Of a stretch of 64,000 nt of DNA, positions 45,731 to 56,777 are shown in pieces; the stretch's first letter is position 1, and each line of letters opens with the position of its first letter. The notes below the pieces were generated by a model. That model saw only the letters and a program-made list of their open reading frames with translations. It had not been told where the DNA came from and made no database searches. Both the position numbers and the translations under genes were made by a program. This stretch comes from Verrucomicrobiia bacterium. GTDB lineage: Bacteria > Verrucomicrobiota > Verrucomicrobiia > Limisphaerales > UBA8199. Where the stretch lies: contig DASYZB010000072.1 of assembly GCA_035946615.1 (NCBI GenBank), positions 1 to 64,000 of the forward strand. Reading direction: 5' to 3'.

Positions 45731-46034
45731 GTTCTAGTGAAGTGAAGAATCTGTCCCACCGCGGCAACCAGTAACGCTTCCGGTCAAATGAGAGCGCCAC
45801 GGCGGTCGCACGACCCACAATCCGGTTCCGCTCGACCGTGCCGTAATACCGCGAGTCGAAGCTGTCATCCCGGTTATCACCCATCATGGTTGGCTTCATC
45901 GACCCGGTGGGCACGTCGCTCCAATCGGCCAGCGAAGAACGCAGCGAGAACAGCACCAGGGCCGTGATGAGCAGCGGACGAAGTTCCTTCCGCCACAACC
46001 GGCGGAGACGGCTTTCAGGGTTTTGGTTTGTCAT
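45720..46034 (-). pseudogene. signal peptidase I with internal in-frame deletion
   Basis: 104 codons from ATG 46034. The N-terminal basic part and the membrane helix (KELRPLLITALVLFSLRSSLA) lead to the catalytic Ser motif DVPTGSMKPT. The frame then jumps directly to MMGDNRDDSFDSRYYGTVER, the late family motif, and ends with the normal C-terminus (RKRYWLPRWDRFF). The ~110 residues between, which hold the catalytic Lys (KRVIG region), are gone, in frame. It cannot be a working signal peptidase. An intact lepB should exist elsewhere. Stop overlaps the mutS stop by a few bases on the opposite strand. Confidence 0.8.
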
Positions 46035-46109
46035 TTTGCTTTCTTTTGACCGGCTGTGTAACGAACTGTTCAAGCTGACGCGGGGTGTTACTCCCAGCGC
46101 CGTGGCATA

Positions 46110-46180
46110 GACTCCAGGGAGCGACTTGTAGAGGGACCCCTCTCCCCCTCGGAAGGGGAGAGGGAGAAGCCACATTACCC
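46110..46180. repeat. CCCTCTCCCC hairpin upstream of the signal peptidase gene
   Basis: CCCCTCTCCCCCTCGGAAGGGGAGAGGG forms a long stem with a small TCGGA loop. The same hairpin is in leader copy B (CCCATTCGGAAGGGGAGAGGG) and in copy A. Here it sits 80 bases upstream of the signal peptidase ATG and is also inside the extended open frame that leads into that gene. Confidence 0.6.
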
Positions 46181-46262
46181 TGAGGAGCCTGAGGAGTCCC
46201 TAACGATCTGTTACTTTACTTTGTGCTTGCGAGGTGCTTGGTAAAGCGTTATCCCTCATGTC

Positions 46263-47369
46263 ATGGATTCGCGGGAGGCCCTGGTGGCGCTGAACCTTAT
46301 CGAGCACGTCGGCCCGGTGCGCGTGCGGCAACTGCTCGACTGTTTCGGCGAACCTCAAAACATCCTGCGCGCCTCGCGCTCGCAACTGCTGCAGGCCAAA
46401 GGCATCGGAGAGGAAACCGCCGATTCAATCGCAGGGTGGGAGAAAACAATCGACTTAAACGCCGAACTGAAGCGCATCGCCGATTTTGGCTGCCGCGTTC
46501 TCACGGAAGCGGACCCGGAGTATCCCGAGCTGCTGCGCCAGATTTATGACCCGCCCATCGTGCTGTACGTCAAGGGGGAGCTGCAGGCCAAGGACAAAAA
46601 TGCCGTGGCGATGGTTGGCTCGCGGATGACAACGCATTATGGGATCGAGACGGCGCGCAAGCTGGCCTACCAACTGGGGTATCTTGGGGTCACGGTAGTG
46701 AGCGGCGGCGCCCGCGGGATCGATTCAGCCGCACACCAGGGCGCTCTCAGCGCCAAAGGGCGGACCATCGCTGTGCTCGGTACGGGGATCAATCTGGTCT
46801 GGCCGCCCGAGAACAAGGATTTGTTCGACCGGATCGCCTCGAATGGCGCGCTCATCACGCAATTCCCATTCAATCAGCCAGGGACCAAGCAGTCGTTCCC
46901 GATCCGCAACCGGCTTGTGGCGGGAATGACGCTGGGCACGGTGGTGGTCGAGGCGAACCTGACCAGCGGGGCGCTCATCACCGCCAACTTTGCCAATGAA
47001 TACGGGCGCCAGGTTTTCGCCGTGCCTGGCCGAATCGATTCGCCCCGCAGCAAGGGGTGCCACGACTTGATCAAGAAAGGCGCGAAGCTCTGCGAGGGGG
47101 CTGAGGACATCCTGAGCGAATTCGAGTATCTCTTTCCGCCCAGCAATAAACCGCCCACACCGGCAGAGAGCGGTGTGCTGCCGGCCCTCGAACTCAGCCA
47201 AAAAGAGCAGCAAGTGTATGACGCCTTGAGCGCCGAGGAGATCGGCATCGACGAGGTGACCCGCAAAAGCGCGCTGCCGGTTTCAGCCGTTTCGGCGGTG
47301 CTGCTGAGCCTGGAAATGAAACGGCTGATTCGGCAATTGCCGGGAAAGATGTTTGCGCGGAATACCTGA
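46263..47369 (+). CDS. dprA: DNA processing protein DprA
   Basis: A 368-residue protein. N-terminal helix-hairpin region (LNLIEHVGPVRVRQLLDCFG ... AKGIGEETADSI), then the Rossmann DprA core with VAMVGSRMTTHYG, SGGARGIDSAAHQGAL and VVEANLTSGALITA, and a C-terminal winged helix (~300-368, EEIGIDEVTRKSALPVSAVS). DprA loads RecA on incoming single-stranded DNA during natural transformation. Presence suggests the organism can take up DNA. Standard length; nothing unusual. Confidence 0.95.
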   Translation: MDSREALVALNLIEHVGPVRVRQLLDCFGEPQNILRASRSQLLQAKGIGEETADSIAGWEKTIDLNAELKRIADFGCRVLTEADPEYPELLRQIYDPPIVLYVKGELQAKDKNAVAMVGSRMTTHYGIETARKLAYQLGYLGVTVVSGGARGIDSAAHQGALSAKGRTIAVLGTGINLVWPPENKDLFDRIASNGALITQFPFNQPGTKQSFPIRNRLVAGMTLGTVVVEANLTSGALITANFANEYGRQVFAVPGRIDSPRSKGCHDLIKKGAKLCEGAEDILSEFEYLFPPSNKPPTPAESGVLPALELSQKEQQVYDALSAEEIGIDEVTRKSALPVSAVSAVLLSLEMKRLIRQLPGKMFARNT

Positions 47370-47396
47370 CCCGGAGGTCTCCCCCTTTTTCGCGCT

Positions 47397-47844
47397 ATGG
47401 CTATCCCGGCACTCAACCAGCACGGATTGCTTCCCGTCGGCATCCACGACTGCACACTCGCCGAGCTGAAAAGTCGGTTCGCCTCATTTCAAGCCACGGA
47501 TCGACGGCTTGAGCTGTTCCGAAAACTCGAACGATTGATCGCCGAAGCTCAAGCAGCACAATTTGCGCGCAGTCTGCTCATCGATGGCAGCTTCGTAACC
47601 GCGCAGCCAAATCCCAATGACATTGACCTTGGTCCTCGTGCTGCCTCCGACGCATGATGTGTGCGGTGACCTGCCGCCGTCCCAATACAATCTGGTGTCG
47701 AAAAAAAACGTGCCAAGGCGCTACGGTTTTGATATAGTTGCTGAGCGTGAGAACACAGTGGAGTATGATGAAGCGGTCGCTTTCTTCCAGCAGGTGCGCC
47801 ACCAGCCTGCTTGGCAGAAGGGCATTTTAAGGCTAAGGCTATGA
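47397..47844 (+). pseudogene. DUF6932-type nucleotidyltransferase, frameshifted
   Basis: Two overlapping frames encode one protein. The first (47397-47657) starts MAIPALNQHGLLPVGIHDCT and runs to LLIDGSFVTAQPNPNDIDL; the second (47617-47844) picks up as LVLVLPPTHDVCGDLPPSQ to the end. The DGSFVT and NDIDLVLVL motifs are the GS and Dx[DE] pair of nucleotidyltransferase-fold proteins (MNT/HEPN-like, DUF6932). Skipping one G at 47631-47632 (CCTTGGTCC) restores D-L-V-L-V-L. This is a +1 frameshift, either a mutation or a sequencing error. It overlaps a small frame at its end (ATGA). Confidence 0.72.
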
Positions 47845-47948
47845 TTGAGAACACGCCGCAACTCCAGCAAGCCCTCGAACAGATGGGCCGCATGCAGCGG
47901 ATTTTGGACTCTTATCGCACCGACAGACTCCCGCAGCCTGACAGATAG
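47841..47948 (+). CDS. 35-residue partner of the DUF6932 gene, truncated
   Basis: ATG 47841 overlaps the TGA of the frameshifted gene (ATGA). It encodes MIENTPQLQQALEQMGRMQR and ends after RTDRLPQPDR. A gene of about this start often follows DUF6932 genes and is longer; downstream, another frame still reads VFALSGPFDSP-like, as expected if the end has decayed by frameshift. I treat it as real but shortened. It could be the antitoxin-like or partner subunit of the pair. Confidence 0.5.
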   Translation: MIENTPQLQQALEQMGRMQRILDSYRTDRLPQPDR

Positions 47949-47995
47949 GGCAGCCAGGTCTTCGCCCTCTCCGGCCCGTTCGATTCCCCCGGCGA

Positions 47996-48889
47996 TCATG
48001 ACCTCATCAAGACTTCCACGAGTCGTTTCAATCCTTGCTCCATCGTGAACTGAGGTTCCCAGCCAAGCGAGCGCAGTTTTGTGGCGTCCGCCACCACGAA
48101 CGGGAAGGGGTCCGGTTCCGGCGGGTCCGCTTCTTCGACCAGGCGGGGTTTTCCCATCAGGCATGCCAGCCGACCGGCGATTTCACGCACGGAAGAGCCG
48201 GTCCCGGTCCCAACGTTGATCGGGCCACGGACTTTGTTCTCAACGACTGCGAGAAGGGCGGCCGCCAAATCCTCAATGAAAATATAATCCTTGGTGCTCG
48301 ATGGAGTTTTGAGCAGGACCTTCTCGCCGCGCTCGAACTTTTGGGCAATCGAACTGCAGAGCCGGGAGGGATGCTCTCCCGGGCCATAGGGATAGAAAAC
48401 CCTGGCCCAGCCGAAGCCGAAATCGCCGGCATCCCTTTCGAGGGCGAGGCGGAGTTGATTCTTGCAACGCGCATAGCGGGTCGTAGGGAAAAGAGGGGTG
48501 CGCTCTTCGGAGAGGGGCTCGCTGCCGATCTGGTATTCAATGCACGAGCCCAGGCCGAGCAGGTATCTGGCGCCGGCCTCGGGCATCCTGCGCAGGAAAC
48601 TGAGGCTGGCATCACGGAAGCGGTCGTTTTCGGGCGATTCGAGGTACATACCGGGCGTGGTGATCCAGGCCATGTGAATGCAGGCCTCCGGGCCAAAGGC
48701 CTCAATCTCTCGCCAAGGGGCTTGTTCGAGGGTCCCGCGGAGCCAGTGCAGGTTGGGATTTGGCGGCAGTGACGCGGGAATGTCTTCAGCAGGAATAAGC
48801 AGGCCGGCGATCTCGTGTCCACGACTCAGGGCCAGGCGGACAAAAGCCGAACCAATAAAGCCGGTTGGCCCGGTCAGCAGCAGCTTCAT
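47996..48889 (-). CDS. NAD-dependent epimerase/dehydratase (extended SDR)
   Basis: A 297-residue nucleotide-sugar modifying enzyme. The cofactor motif GPTGFIG starts at residue 7; the catalytic YxxxK is YARCK (near residue 145) with Ser in LGLGSCIEY. The C-terminal part RSLGWEPQFTMEQGLKRLVE is typical of sugar epimerases/dehydratases. Substrate likely a CDP- or dTDP-deoxy sugar in view of the neighbours. ATG overlaps the stop of rfbC (ATGA), so the operon is coupled. Confidence 0.87.
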   Translation of the reverse strand: MKLLLTGPTGFIGSAFVRLALSRGHEIAGLLIPAEDIPASLPPNPNLHWLRGTLEQAPWREIEAFGPEACIHMAWITTPGMYLESPENDRFRDASLSFLRRMPEAGARYLLGLGSCIEYQIGSEPLSEERTPLFPTTRYARCKNQLRLALERDAGDFGFGWARVFYPYGPGEHPSRLCSSIAQKFERGEKVLLKTPSSTKDYIFIEDLAAALLAVVENKVRGPINVGTGTGSSVREIAGRLACLMGKPRLVEEADPPEPDPFPFVVADATKLRSLGWEPQFTMEQGLKRLVEVLMRS

Positions 48890-49437
48890 CGTTCTTTGCC
48901 CTTTGCTATCTCTTCAAGCAGCGCGAGATTTTTGTCACGCTCGGACACGACCGGGTTAGGGATAGGCCATTGAATTGCGACCTGCGGATCGTTCCAGCGC
49001 AACCCGCGCGCCATGTCGGGGAAATAGAAATCCGACATCATGTAAAAGACCTCGCAGTCATCGGTGAGGCACTGGAAGCCGTGGGCGAAACCTCCCGGGA
49101 CATAAAGGCAGGAGCGATTTGCGGCTGTGAGTTCAAAGGCCTCCCAGCGACCAAAGGAGGAGGACTTGGGTCGGATATCGACCAGCACGTCGAAGATGGC
49201 GCCGGCTGTGCAGCTAATCAGTTTTGTCTCCGGCTTAGGGTCAGCCTGGTAGTGCATTCCGCGGAGCATTCCGCGTTTTTTGGTAAGCGTCAGATTGGTC
49301 TGGGGCCAGCGGGTGTTCAGGGCGCGGGCGCTGAACTCATTTTCACAGTAAGTGCGCGCCAGGAATCCGCGGTCATCCTCGCGCAATTCGAGTTCGAGCC
49401 GCCAAACACTGGGCAAGGTGGTCATAAAGAATTTCAT
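48886..49437 (-). CDS. dTDP-4-dehydrorhamnose 3,5-epimerase family protein (RfbC-like)
   Basis: A 183-residue cupin-fold enzyme. The RmlC landmarks are RGFLARTYCENEF, the active-site His in MLRGMHYQADPKPETKL, VDIRPKSSSFGRW and FAHGFQCLTDDCEVFYMMSDFY. It epimerises C3 and/or C5 of a 4-keto-deoxy-sugar nucleotide. In rfbFGHC-type loci the partner sugar is CDP-linked. Overlaps the epimerase start and follows the methyltransferase by 9 bases. Confidence 0.9.
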   Translation of the reverse strand: MKFFMTTLPSVWRLELELREDDRGFLARTYCENEFSARALNTRWPQTNLTLTKKRGMLRGMHYQADPKPETKLISCTAGAIFDVLVDIRPKSSSFGRWEAFELTAANRSCLYVPGGFAHGFQCLTDDCEVFYMMSDFYFPDMARGLRWNDPQVAIQWPIPNPVVSERDKNLALLEEIAKGKER

Positions 49438-49446
49438 GCCCTTGTG

Positions 49447-50676
49447 TCACACGACCGAGACGGCTGGGATGGGGATGATGAATTTCCCGCCTTTTTCCCG
49501 ATAAGCGCTTTGTTGCTCGAGAATTTCATCAGCGAAGTTCCAGGTCAGCAGCAGCGTGTAATCCGGGCGCCGTTCGAGCAGCCGTTCCGCTGGCACAATG
49601 GGTATATGCGTGCCGGGTGTCAGCCGGCCCTGTTTATAGGTGCTGCGGTCCGCCACAAATTCCAGCGCCGCTTTGTCCAGGCCGAAGAAATTGAGCAAGG
49701 TGCTCCCTTTGGCCGAGGCGCCATAGGCGGCAATGGATTTGCCTTGCTGGCGGGCCTGGAGCAGCAGGTCCAGGAGCGATCGTTTGAGTTCCAGCACACG
49801 TTGCGCAAAACCTTCGTAGTAAGCCGGAGCGTCCATGCCCTTGCGCTTCTCCTGGGTCAGCAACTGCTCGACCGAGCGTTGCCTCGCGTGAGCGCCGGCA
49901 TGGCCGGCAAACAGCCGCAGGGACCCGCCGTGAATCCGCAACTGCTCGACATGATAAGTCTCGATGCCATGGCGGCGGAAGAGCGGTTCGAGCGCCGTCA
50001 GGCTGAAGTAAAAAACGTGCTCGTGATAAATCGTATCGAACTCGCTCTTCTCGATGAAATCCGCTGCATAGGGGAATTCCAGGATGATGCGCCCGCGCGG
50101 CTTGAGCAAGGCCGCGAGGCCGGCCACGAAATCGTTCGGATTTGGCGCATGCGCAAAGACATTGTTGCCCAGGATTAAATCCGCCTGCCGCCCCTTTTGG
50201 GCAAGGCTGCGGGCAAGGTGTTGGCCGAAAAACTCGACAAGCGTCTCGATGCCCTTTTGGGTGGCGACCTTGGCGATATTGGCTGCCGGTTCGATGCCCA
50301 GGCAGGGAACACCGGCTGCGCCGAAATACTGCAGCAGGTAGCCGTCATTGCTGGCCACCTCGACCACCAGGCTGTTCTTGTCCAAGGCAAATTCCTTCAC
50401 ATAGCGAGCTTGCGCCTCGCGGGCATGGCGCAATGCCACGTCCGAAAACGACGAGAAATAGAGATACTCGGAGAAAAGCTGGACGGGCGGGACAAGGTCG
50501 AGAATCTGGAGCAGCCAGCAGGTCTGGCAGAGGGCCAGGCGCAGCGGGAACTTGGGCTCCGGTTTGAGGAGGTCTTGTTCGCGCAGGAGGTTATTGGCGA
50601 GAGGCTGGACACCGAGGTCGAGGATTAATGTGCCGTGCGGGCTGCCGCAGGAACGGCATTGGAATGAAAGGCTCAT
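49447..50676 (-). CDS. sugar C-methyltransferase (class I SAM, NovU/TylCIII type)
   Basis: About 409 residues from ATG 50676 (MSLSFQCRSCGSPHGTL). An N-terminal zinc-ribbon (CRSCG ... CQTCW) precedes the SAM domain with VVEVASNDGYLLQYF (motif I) and NVFAHAPNPNDFV; the C-terminal domain carries IAAYGASAKGSTLLNF. This layout matches the C3-methyltransferases of branched deoxy-sugar synthesis such as TylCIII and NovU. The start codon overlaps the stop of a 36-residue leader frame (ATGA) that begins in the AGGAG leader element. Confidence 0.88.
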   Translation of the reverse strand: MSLSFQCRSCGSPHGTLILDLGVQPLANNLLREQDLLKPEPKFPLRLALCQTCWLLQILDLVPPVQLFSEYLYFSSFSDVALRHAREAQARYVKEFALDKNSLVVEVASNDGYLLQYFGAAGVPCLGIEPAANIAKVATQKGIETLVEFFGQHLARSLAQKGRQADLILGNNVFAHAPNPNDFVAGLAALLKPRGRIILEFPYAADFIEKSEFDTIYHEHVFYFSLTALEPLFRRHGIETYHVEQLRIHGGSLRLFAGHAGAHARQRSVEQLLTQEKRKGMDAPAYYEGFAQRVLELKRSLLDLLLQARQQGKSIAAYGASAKGSTLLNFFGLDKAALEFVADRSTYKQGRLTPGTHIPIVPAERLLERRPDYTLLLTWNFADEILEQQSAYREKGGKFIIPIPAVSVV

Positions 50677-50783
50677 ATTGGGAGCGTGGGATGGACTAGG
50701 CACAGAGGAACCCCTCTCCCCCGGCCCTCTCCCATTCGGAAGGGGAGAGGGGGAATCCTCGACAGCTTACGGTTGTAGCGCAT
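50673..50783 (-). CDS. 36-residue leader peptide frame upstream of methyltransferase
   Basis: Begins at the conserved AGGAG-N8-ATG of leader copy B: MRYNRKLSRIPPLPFRMGE and ends ...LVHPTLPI with TGA exactly overlapping the methyltransferase ATG. The Shine-Dalgarno (AGGAG) is strong, unlike that of most genes here. The peptide is rich in Pro, Arg and Gly with the hairpin in the middle. Codon use suggests no conserved protein, but the start position makes translation coupling of the downstream gene possible. Confidence 0.45.
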   Translation of the reverse strand: MRYNRKLSRIPPLPFRMGEGRGRGVPLCLVHPTLPI

Positions 50784-50797
50784 GTTGCAGGCTCCTT
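50684..50797 (-). repeat. AGGAG-N8-ATG leader element, copy B
   Basis: Reads on the minus strand AGGAGCCTGCAACATGCGCTAC, CAACCGTAAGCTGTCGAGG, GATTCCCCCTCTCCCC, a hairpin, and GTGCCTAGTCCATCCCACG. The ends match copies A (24190-24310) and C (35919-35993). It lies between RfbF and the methyltransferase, so it breaks the spacing of an otherwise tight operon (135 bases). Confidence 0.6.
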
Positions 50798-50811
50798 TGT
50801 AGGTGAGCCGC

Positions 50812-51585
50812 TTACCAGACCTTCCAAGGGGCATGACCGCTATTCCAAAGATTGGCCAGGAGCTGCTGCTCGCGGAAGGTGTCCATGCATTGCCAGAAAC
50901 CGGCGTGGCAATAGGCCGCAATTTGGCCCTCAGCCGCCAGGCGGTTGAGCGGTTCCTGCTCCAGAACGCATTTGTCGCCGGTGAGGTAATCCCCGATTCG
51001 TTTGTTCATGACAAAGAAACCGCCGTTGATAAATCCCGTTTGTTCCTCGGCCTTTTCCTTAAAAGCCGTGACAGTATCACCCGCGATTTCCAAATCACCG
51101 AACCGCCCGGCGGGGCGGACGGCCGTGATGGTCACCATTTTGCCCTGGGCGCGGTGAAAGGCAATTGAGTCGTTGATGTTGCTGTTGGTGAGACCGTCGC
51201 CATAGGTGACCAGAAAATTGTCCTCATCAATAAAGCGCAGGACACGCTTGAGCCGGCCGCCTGTCATGGTGGCCTGGCCGGTATCTACCAGCGTGACGCT
51301 CCAGTCCTCCTCGCCATGCTGGTTGTGGTACTTGATTTGTGGCCGCGGCCCCAGCTTCAGCGTCACGTCGCTGGTGTTCCAATGATAATTCCGGAAGTAC
51401 TCTTTTATAACGTCGCCCTTGTACCCGAGGCACAGGACAAAATCCTTATGCCCGAAGTGGGCGTAAGTCTTCATGATATGCCACAAGATTGGCCGCTCGC
51501 CGATGGGCACCATCGGTTTGGGACGAAACTCCGTCTCCTCGCGCAGGCGGGTGCCCAAACCACCACAAAAAATAACGACTTTCAT
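50812..51585 (-). CDS. rfbF: glucose-1-phosphate cytidylyltransferase
   Basis: A 257-residue nucleotidyltransferase. The signature VVIFCGGLGTRLREET, RPKPMVPIGERPILWH, the YGDGLTN motif and the end CHAGFWQCMDTFREQQLL match RfbF (CDP-glucose pyrophosphorylase). It makes CDP-glucose from CTP and glucose-1-phosphate, the entry to CDP-dideoxy or C-methyl sugars in surface polysaccharide. The next required enzyme, CDP-glucose 4,6-dehydratase (RfbG), is missing from the window. Confidence 0.93.
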   Translation of the reverse strand: MKVVIFCGGLGTRLREETEFRPKPMVPIGERPILWHIMKTYAHFGHKDFVLCLGYKGDVIKEYFRNYHWNTSDVTLKLGPRPQIKYHNQHGEEDWSVTLVDTGQATMTGGRLKRVLRFIDEDNFLVTYGDGLTNSNINDSIAFHRAQGKMVTITAVRPAGRFGDLEIAGDTVTAFKEKAEEQTGFINGGFFVMNKRIGDYLTGDKCVLEQEPLNRLAAEGQIAAYCHAGFWQCMDTFREQQLLANLWNSGHAPWKVW

Positions 51586-51664
51586 CGATGATTAAAACTT
51601 CGACCAGACCTATTCCGGCCGGCCCCGTTTTAATACCGTTTCGGAAAACGTGACACAACACGGA

Positions 51665-53542
<1,878 letters not shown>

Positions 53543-53575
53543 CTAACGGAACCAGCCAGGGCGTGGTGAAGTACT

Positions 53576-53684
53576 GTCCCTTCGCCAGCATTACCTGGAT
53601 CAGGTTCGACGGGTCTGCCGGGCTCCCGCACAGCACTCTCAGCCTTTGCTCCGGATACACCGGCAGCCGGTTGGCTCCCCTGTA
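53576..53684 (-). promoter_or_regulatory. TPP riboswitch (THI box)
   Basis: Minus strand reads CAGGGGAGCCAACCGGCTG..., GCTGAGAGTGCTGTGCGGG, ACCCGTCGAACCTGATCCAG and GTAATGCTGGCGAAGGGA. The CTGAGAG and ACCTGATCxxGxTAATGCxxGCGxAGGGA elements are the conserved core of the thiamin-pyrophosphate aptamer. It lies 55 bases upstream of the thiC start. TPP binding would lower thiC expression. Confidence 0.93.
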
Positions 53685-53797
53685 ATGAGAAGACTTTAAA
53701 CCGGGGGTAAGGGGCGGTCAAGCGGATGCCCTGGCGCTATATTGTGTTCCGGCTGCAGCGCAAAACAGCCGATGAACCGCTTCAAACGACTGCCCAC

Positions 53798-54682
53798 TTA
53801 CGGCAGAGGGATGTTCTCGACCACAAAGGGGTAGGACTTGACGGACTCAGGCGTGGCGAGCTGGATAACCAACTGGGTGTCCTGCGGCGGCGGCGCGTCG
53901 AGGCCGGTGGTGTTGAAATCGCCGGAACTCCAGCGCTCGCGGCTCTTCAAGGGCTTGCCCTGTCCGTCGATAAACTTCAGGTCCATGACGCGCTTTTGCG
54001 GGTCCTGGATGTAGAGTTGAATTGAGTTTTTAGAATCGGACATCATTCCTCCGAACATGCCCTTAAACAAGCCGCCAAAGGCCTCGGCCAGCTTTTGCCC
54101 GGCAGGATCGCCGGCAGCTTTTTGGTCAATTTCTTTTTTTTTGGCTTCGTAAGTTTCCTTGGTAAGGTACATCACCTGGATGCCGAGTTTTGCCAGGCCA
54201 GGGTTGCGGATTGGCTCGGCGGGGTGTTGCAGGACGTTCTTGATAGTCAGCAGCCCGCCATTGGCTTCCGTGGGGTTGAACAGCTCGACCTCGCCCTTGA
54301 TGATTTTGATGGTCGTGGCATTCCGGGAAGGATTGCGCAGCTTCACGTCAGTCTTGAGGGCGCCGCTCGAATGCCCTGAGTTGAACGAGGCGGAAGACAA
54401 CTCGTCCTCGTTTTTGATGATGAGGTCGCGGCCCAGTTCGTCGGTGGCCTCAGTGACGCGGACACGTCTGACGCTGCCGGCATCGGCCGCAGGGTCGCCG
54501 GTGAATTTCAGTTCGATTTTGCACTCGGAATTAAAAGCGCCCGTGGTGCGGTTGTCGCTCACCTCGCCGACACTGGCGCGAAGGGGTGTCTGGGATTTGT
54601 CGCGGGATTGCGCGTCCGCGCTAACCGGGAGGGTCAGGAGGACGAACAGATAAGTTTTGGCCAGGTTTTTGGCGGTTTTCAT
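53798..54682 (-). CDS. secreted protein, unknown
   Basis: About 294 residues from ATG 54682 (MKTAKNLAKTYLFVLLTLPV); the GTG two codons upstream is less likely. Signal peptide to about residue 25 (SADAQ). The mature part is beta-rich (TTGAFNSECKIELKF, VRRVRVTEATDELGRDL, VELFNPTEANGGLLTIKN) with a short helical, Ala/Lys/Gly-rich part with GLFKGMFGGMM. I do not recognise the family. The gene lies between thiC and the amidase, and is probably a separate unit. Confidence 0.7.
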   Translation of the reverse strand: MKTAKNLAKTYLFVLLTLPVSADAQSRDKSQTPLRASVGEVSDNRTTGAFNSECKIELKFTGDPAADAGSVRRVRVTEATDELGRDLIIKNEDELSSASFNSGHSSGALKTDVKLRNPSRNATTIKIIKGEVELFNPTEANGGLLTIKNVLQHPAEPIRNPGLAKLGIQVMYLTKETYEAKKKEIDQKAAGDPAGQKLAEAFGGLFKGMFGGMMSDSKNSIQLYIQDPQKRVMDLKFIDGQGKPLKSRERWSSGDFNTTGLDAPPPQDTQLVIQLATPESVKSYPFVVENIPLP

Positions 54683-54703
54683 GGTCACAAGATCATTGTT
54701 GAG

Positions 54704-56188
<1,485 letters not shown>

Positions 56189-56219
56189 CCTTCATCTTTC
56201 ATCCATCATCCTTTGCCTA

Positions 56220-56777
56220 ATGAGATTTCTGGTTGCGATTACAGGGGCCAGCGGCGCGCTTTATGCCCAGCGGCTGCTCGATAATCTTGACCCCGCCCAG
56301 CACGAGGTCCACGTGATTCTGAGCAATTACGCCCATACCGTCATTGCCGAGGAATTAGCTGATGGCTTGCGTTTGCCGCCGGGTGTTCGCTCGCACAACC
56401 TCAAGAGCATGAACGCCCCATTCGCCAGCGGCTCCAATCCACCGGACGCCATGGTAGTCATTCCTTGCAGCATGGGCACCTTGGGGCGCATCGCCCACGG
56501 CTCCAGCGAAGATGCTCTGCTGCGGGCAGCCGACGTCGTGTTAAAGGAAAAGCGGAAGTTGATACTGGTCCCGCGCGAGGCCCCGCTCAACCTGGTTCAT
56601 ATCCGAAATATCGAGTTGCTGCTCCTGGCCGGGGCGCTCATTCTTCCGGCCAATCCTTCCTTTTATTCCCGCCCCCAAACTGTCGAGCAAGTGGCCGACA
56701 CGGTGGTGGCGCGGGTGTTGGACCATTTAGGGGTCGCGCATCAGCTCGTCGGCAGGTGGGGTCAGGAGGAAATGTGA
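56220..56777 (+). CDS. ubiX: flavin prenyltransferase UbiX
   Basis: A 185-residue flavoprotein from ATG 56220 (MRFLVAITGASGALYAQRLL). Features are VAITGASGALYA, SNYAHTVIAEE, VVIPCSMGTLGRIAHG and the prenyl/phosphate pocket SRPQTVEQVADTVV. It links dimethylallyl-phosphate to FMN to make prenyl-FMN, the cofactor of UbiD-type decarboxylases. Here it probably serves the MqnM-type step of menaquinone synthesis. The stop overlaps the GTG start of the ubiA-like gene (GTGA). Confidence 0.93.
   Translation: MRFLVAITGASGALYAQRLLDNLDPAQHEVHVILSNYAHTVIAEELADGLRLPPGVRSHNLKSMNAPFASGSNPPDAMVVIPCSMGTLGRIAHGSSEDALLRAADVVLKEKRKLILVPREAPLNLVHIRNIELLLLAGALILPANPSFYSRPQTVEQVADTVVARVLDHLGVAHQLVGRWGQEEM

Noticed and set aside
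48865-50178. 437-codon plus-strand open frame in the sugar operon
   Set aside because: Antisense to RfbC and the methyltransferase, which have clear motifs.
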